A stretch of DNA of 23,583 nucleotides, taken from NCBI GenBank assembly GCA_031430695.1, contig JANPBZ010000152.1, positions 1 through 23,583 on the forward strand, in the 5' to 3' direction. This DNA comes from JAENVT01 sp031430695. GTDB taxonomy: Bacteria; Actinomycetota; Acidimicrobiia; Acidimicrobiales; Ilumatobacteraceae. The position numbers were made by a program, and so were the translations under genes. The notes below the pieces were generated by a model. That model made no database searches. It was not told the origin of the DNA and saw only the letters and a program-made list of their open reading frames with translations. Position 1 is the first letter of the stretch. Each line of letters starts with the position of its first letter. Below, in pieces: positions 23,532 to 23,583 of this stretch.

Positions 23532-23583
23532 GACTGATATTCTCCTGAGTTCTAGCCCGCTGACGGTAGATCACCGTTTCAGC

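Noticed and set aside
23532..23583. Promoter of the WhiB gene at the right edge
   Set aside because: A TAGAAC-like -10 can be read on the minus strand, but no -35 at proper distance is seen and the region is cut by the window end.

Overview
The window looks like chromosomal DNA from a high-GC actinobacterium, possibly a member of Acidimicrobiia; the class is a guess. The reasons are strong GC bias at third codon positions, many GTG starts, a WhiB-family protein, a PimB-like mannosyltransferase, a DEDDh-exonuclease/UvrC-like fusion, and two actinobacterial-type SOS boxes. I see no rRNA, tRNA, insertion sequence, phage gene or CRISPR array. Almost every base is coding; the longest gene-free stretch is about 267 bp (19427-19693).

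Left part (74-13888): a myo-inositol catabolic and uptake locus. Eleven genes run on the minus strand in the order iolE (inosose dehydratase), a lipoprotein sugar-binding protein, an unusually long permease, a single-domain ATPase, iolC (kinase), a Cgl0159-like class I-type aldolase, iolB (isomerase), a Gfo/Idh/MocA oxidoreductase, iolD (ThDP hydrolase), an SDR oxidoreductase, and iolG (inositol 2-dehydrogenase). Most junctions from the permease to iolG are ATGA or GTGA overlaps, so the genes are probably translationally coupled. A LacI-family regulator is divergent from iolE. The 68-77 bp between them holds a good minus-strand promoter (TTGACA, 16 bp, TAGAGT) whose -10 end is overlapped by a near-palindromic LacI-type operator. 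Together the proteins could import an inositol and carry it through inosose, diketone, 5-deoxyglucuronate, 2-deoxy-5-keto-gluconate and its 6-phosphate, to dihydroxyacetone phosphate and malonate semialdehyde. The last enzyme of the usual pathway, malonate-semialdehyde dehydrogenase (iolA), is not in the window.

Middle part (13810-19426): a second minus-strand series, NYN-domain protein, small Cys-rich protein, queG, pimB-like glycosyltransferase, membrane protein, SRPBCC protein and ROK sugar kinase, again with short gaps or overlaps. It meets the LacI gene convergently with a 79-bp overlap.

Right part (19637-23583): a plus-strand DEDDh/GIY-YIG/UvrC-like repair gene preceded by two tandem SOS boxes, ending on a CTAG shared with the stop codon of a convergent whiB-trpD-thrB series. 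From memory, the order SRPBCC, pimB, DEDDh-UvrC fusion, trpD resembles the Mycobacterium tuberculosis Rv2185c-Rv2192c region, so this half is probably old chromosomal backbone and the inositol locus an accessory block beside it.

The points most worth a second look are the roughly 300-residue hydrophobic insert in the permease, the tandem SOS boxes, the perfect 12-bp operator-like palindrome inside iolB, and the perfect 10-bp hairpin between the binding-protein and permease genes.
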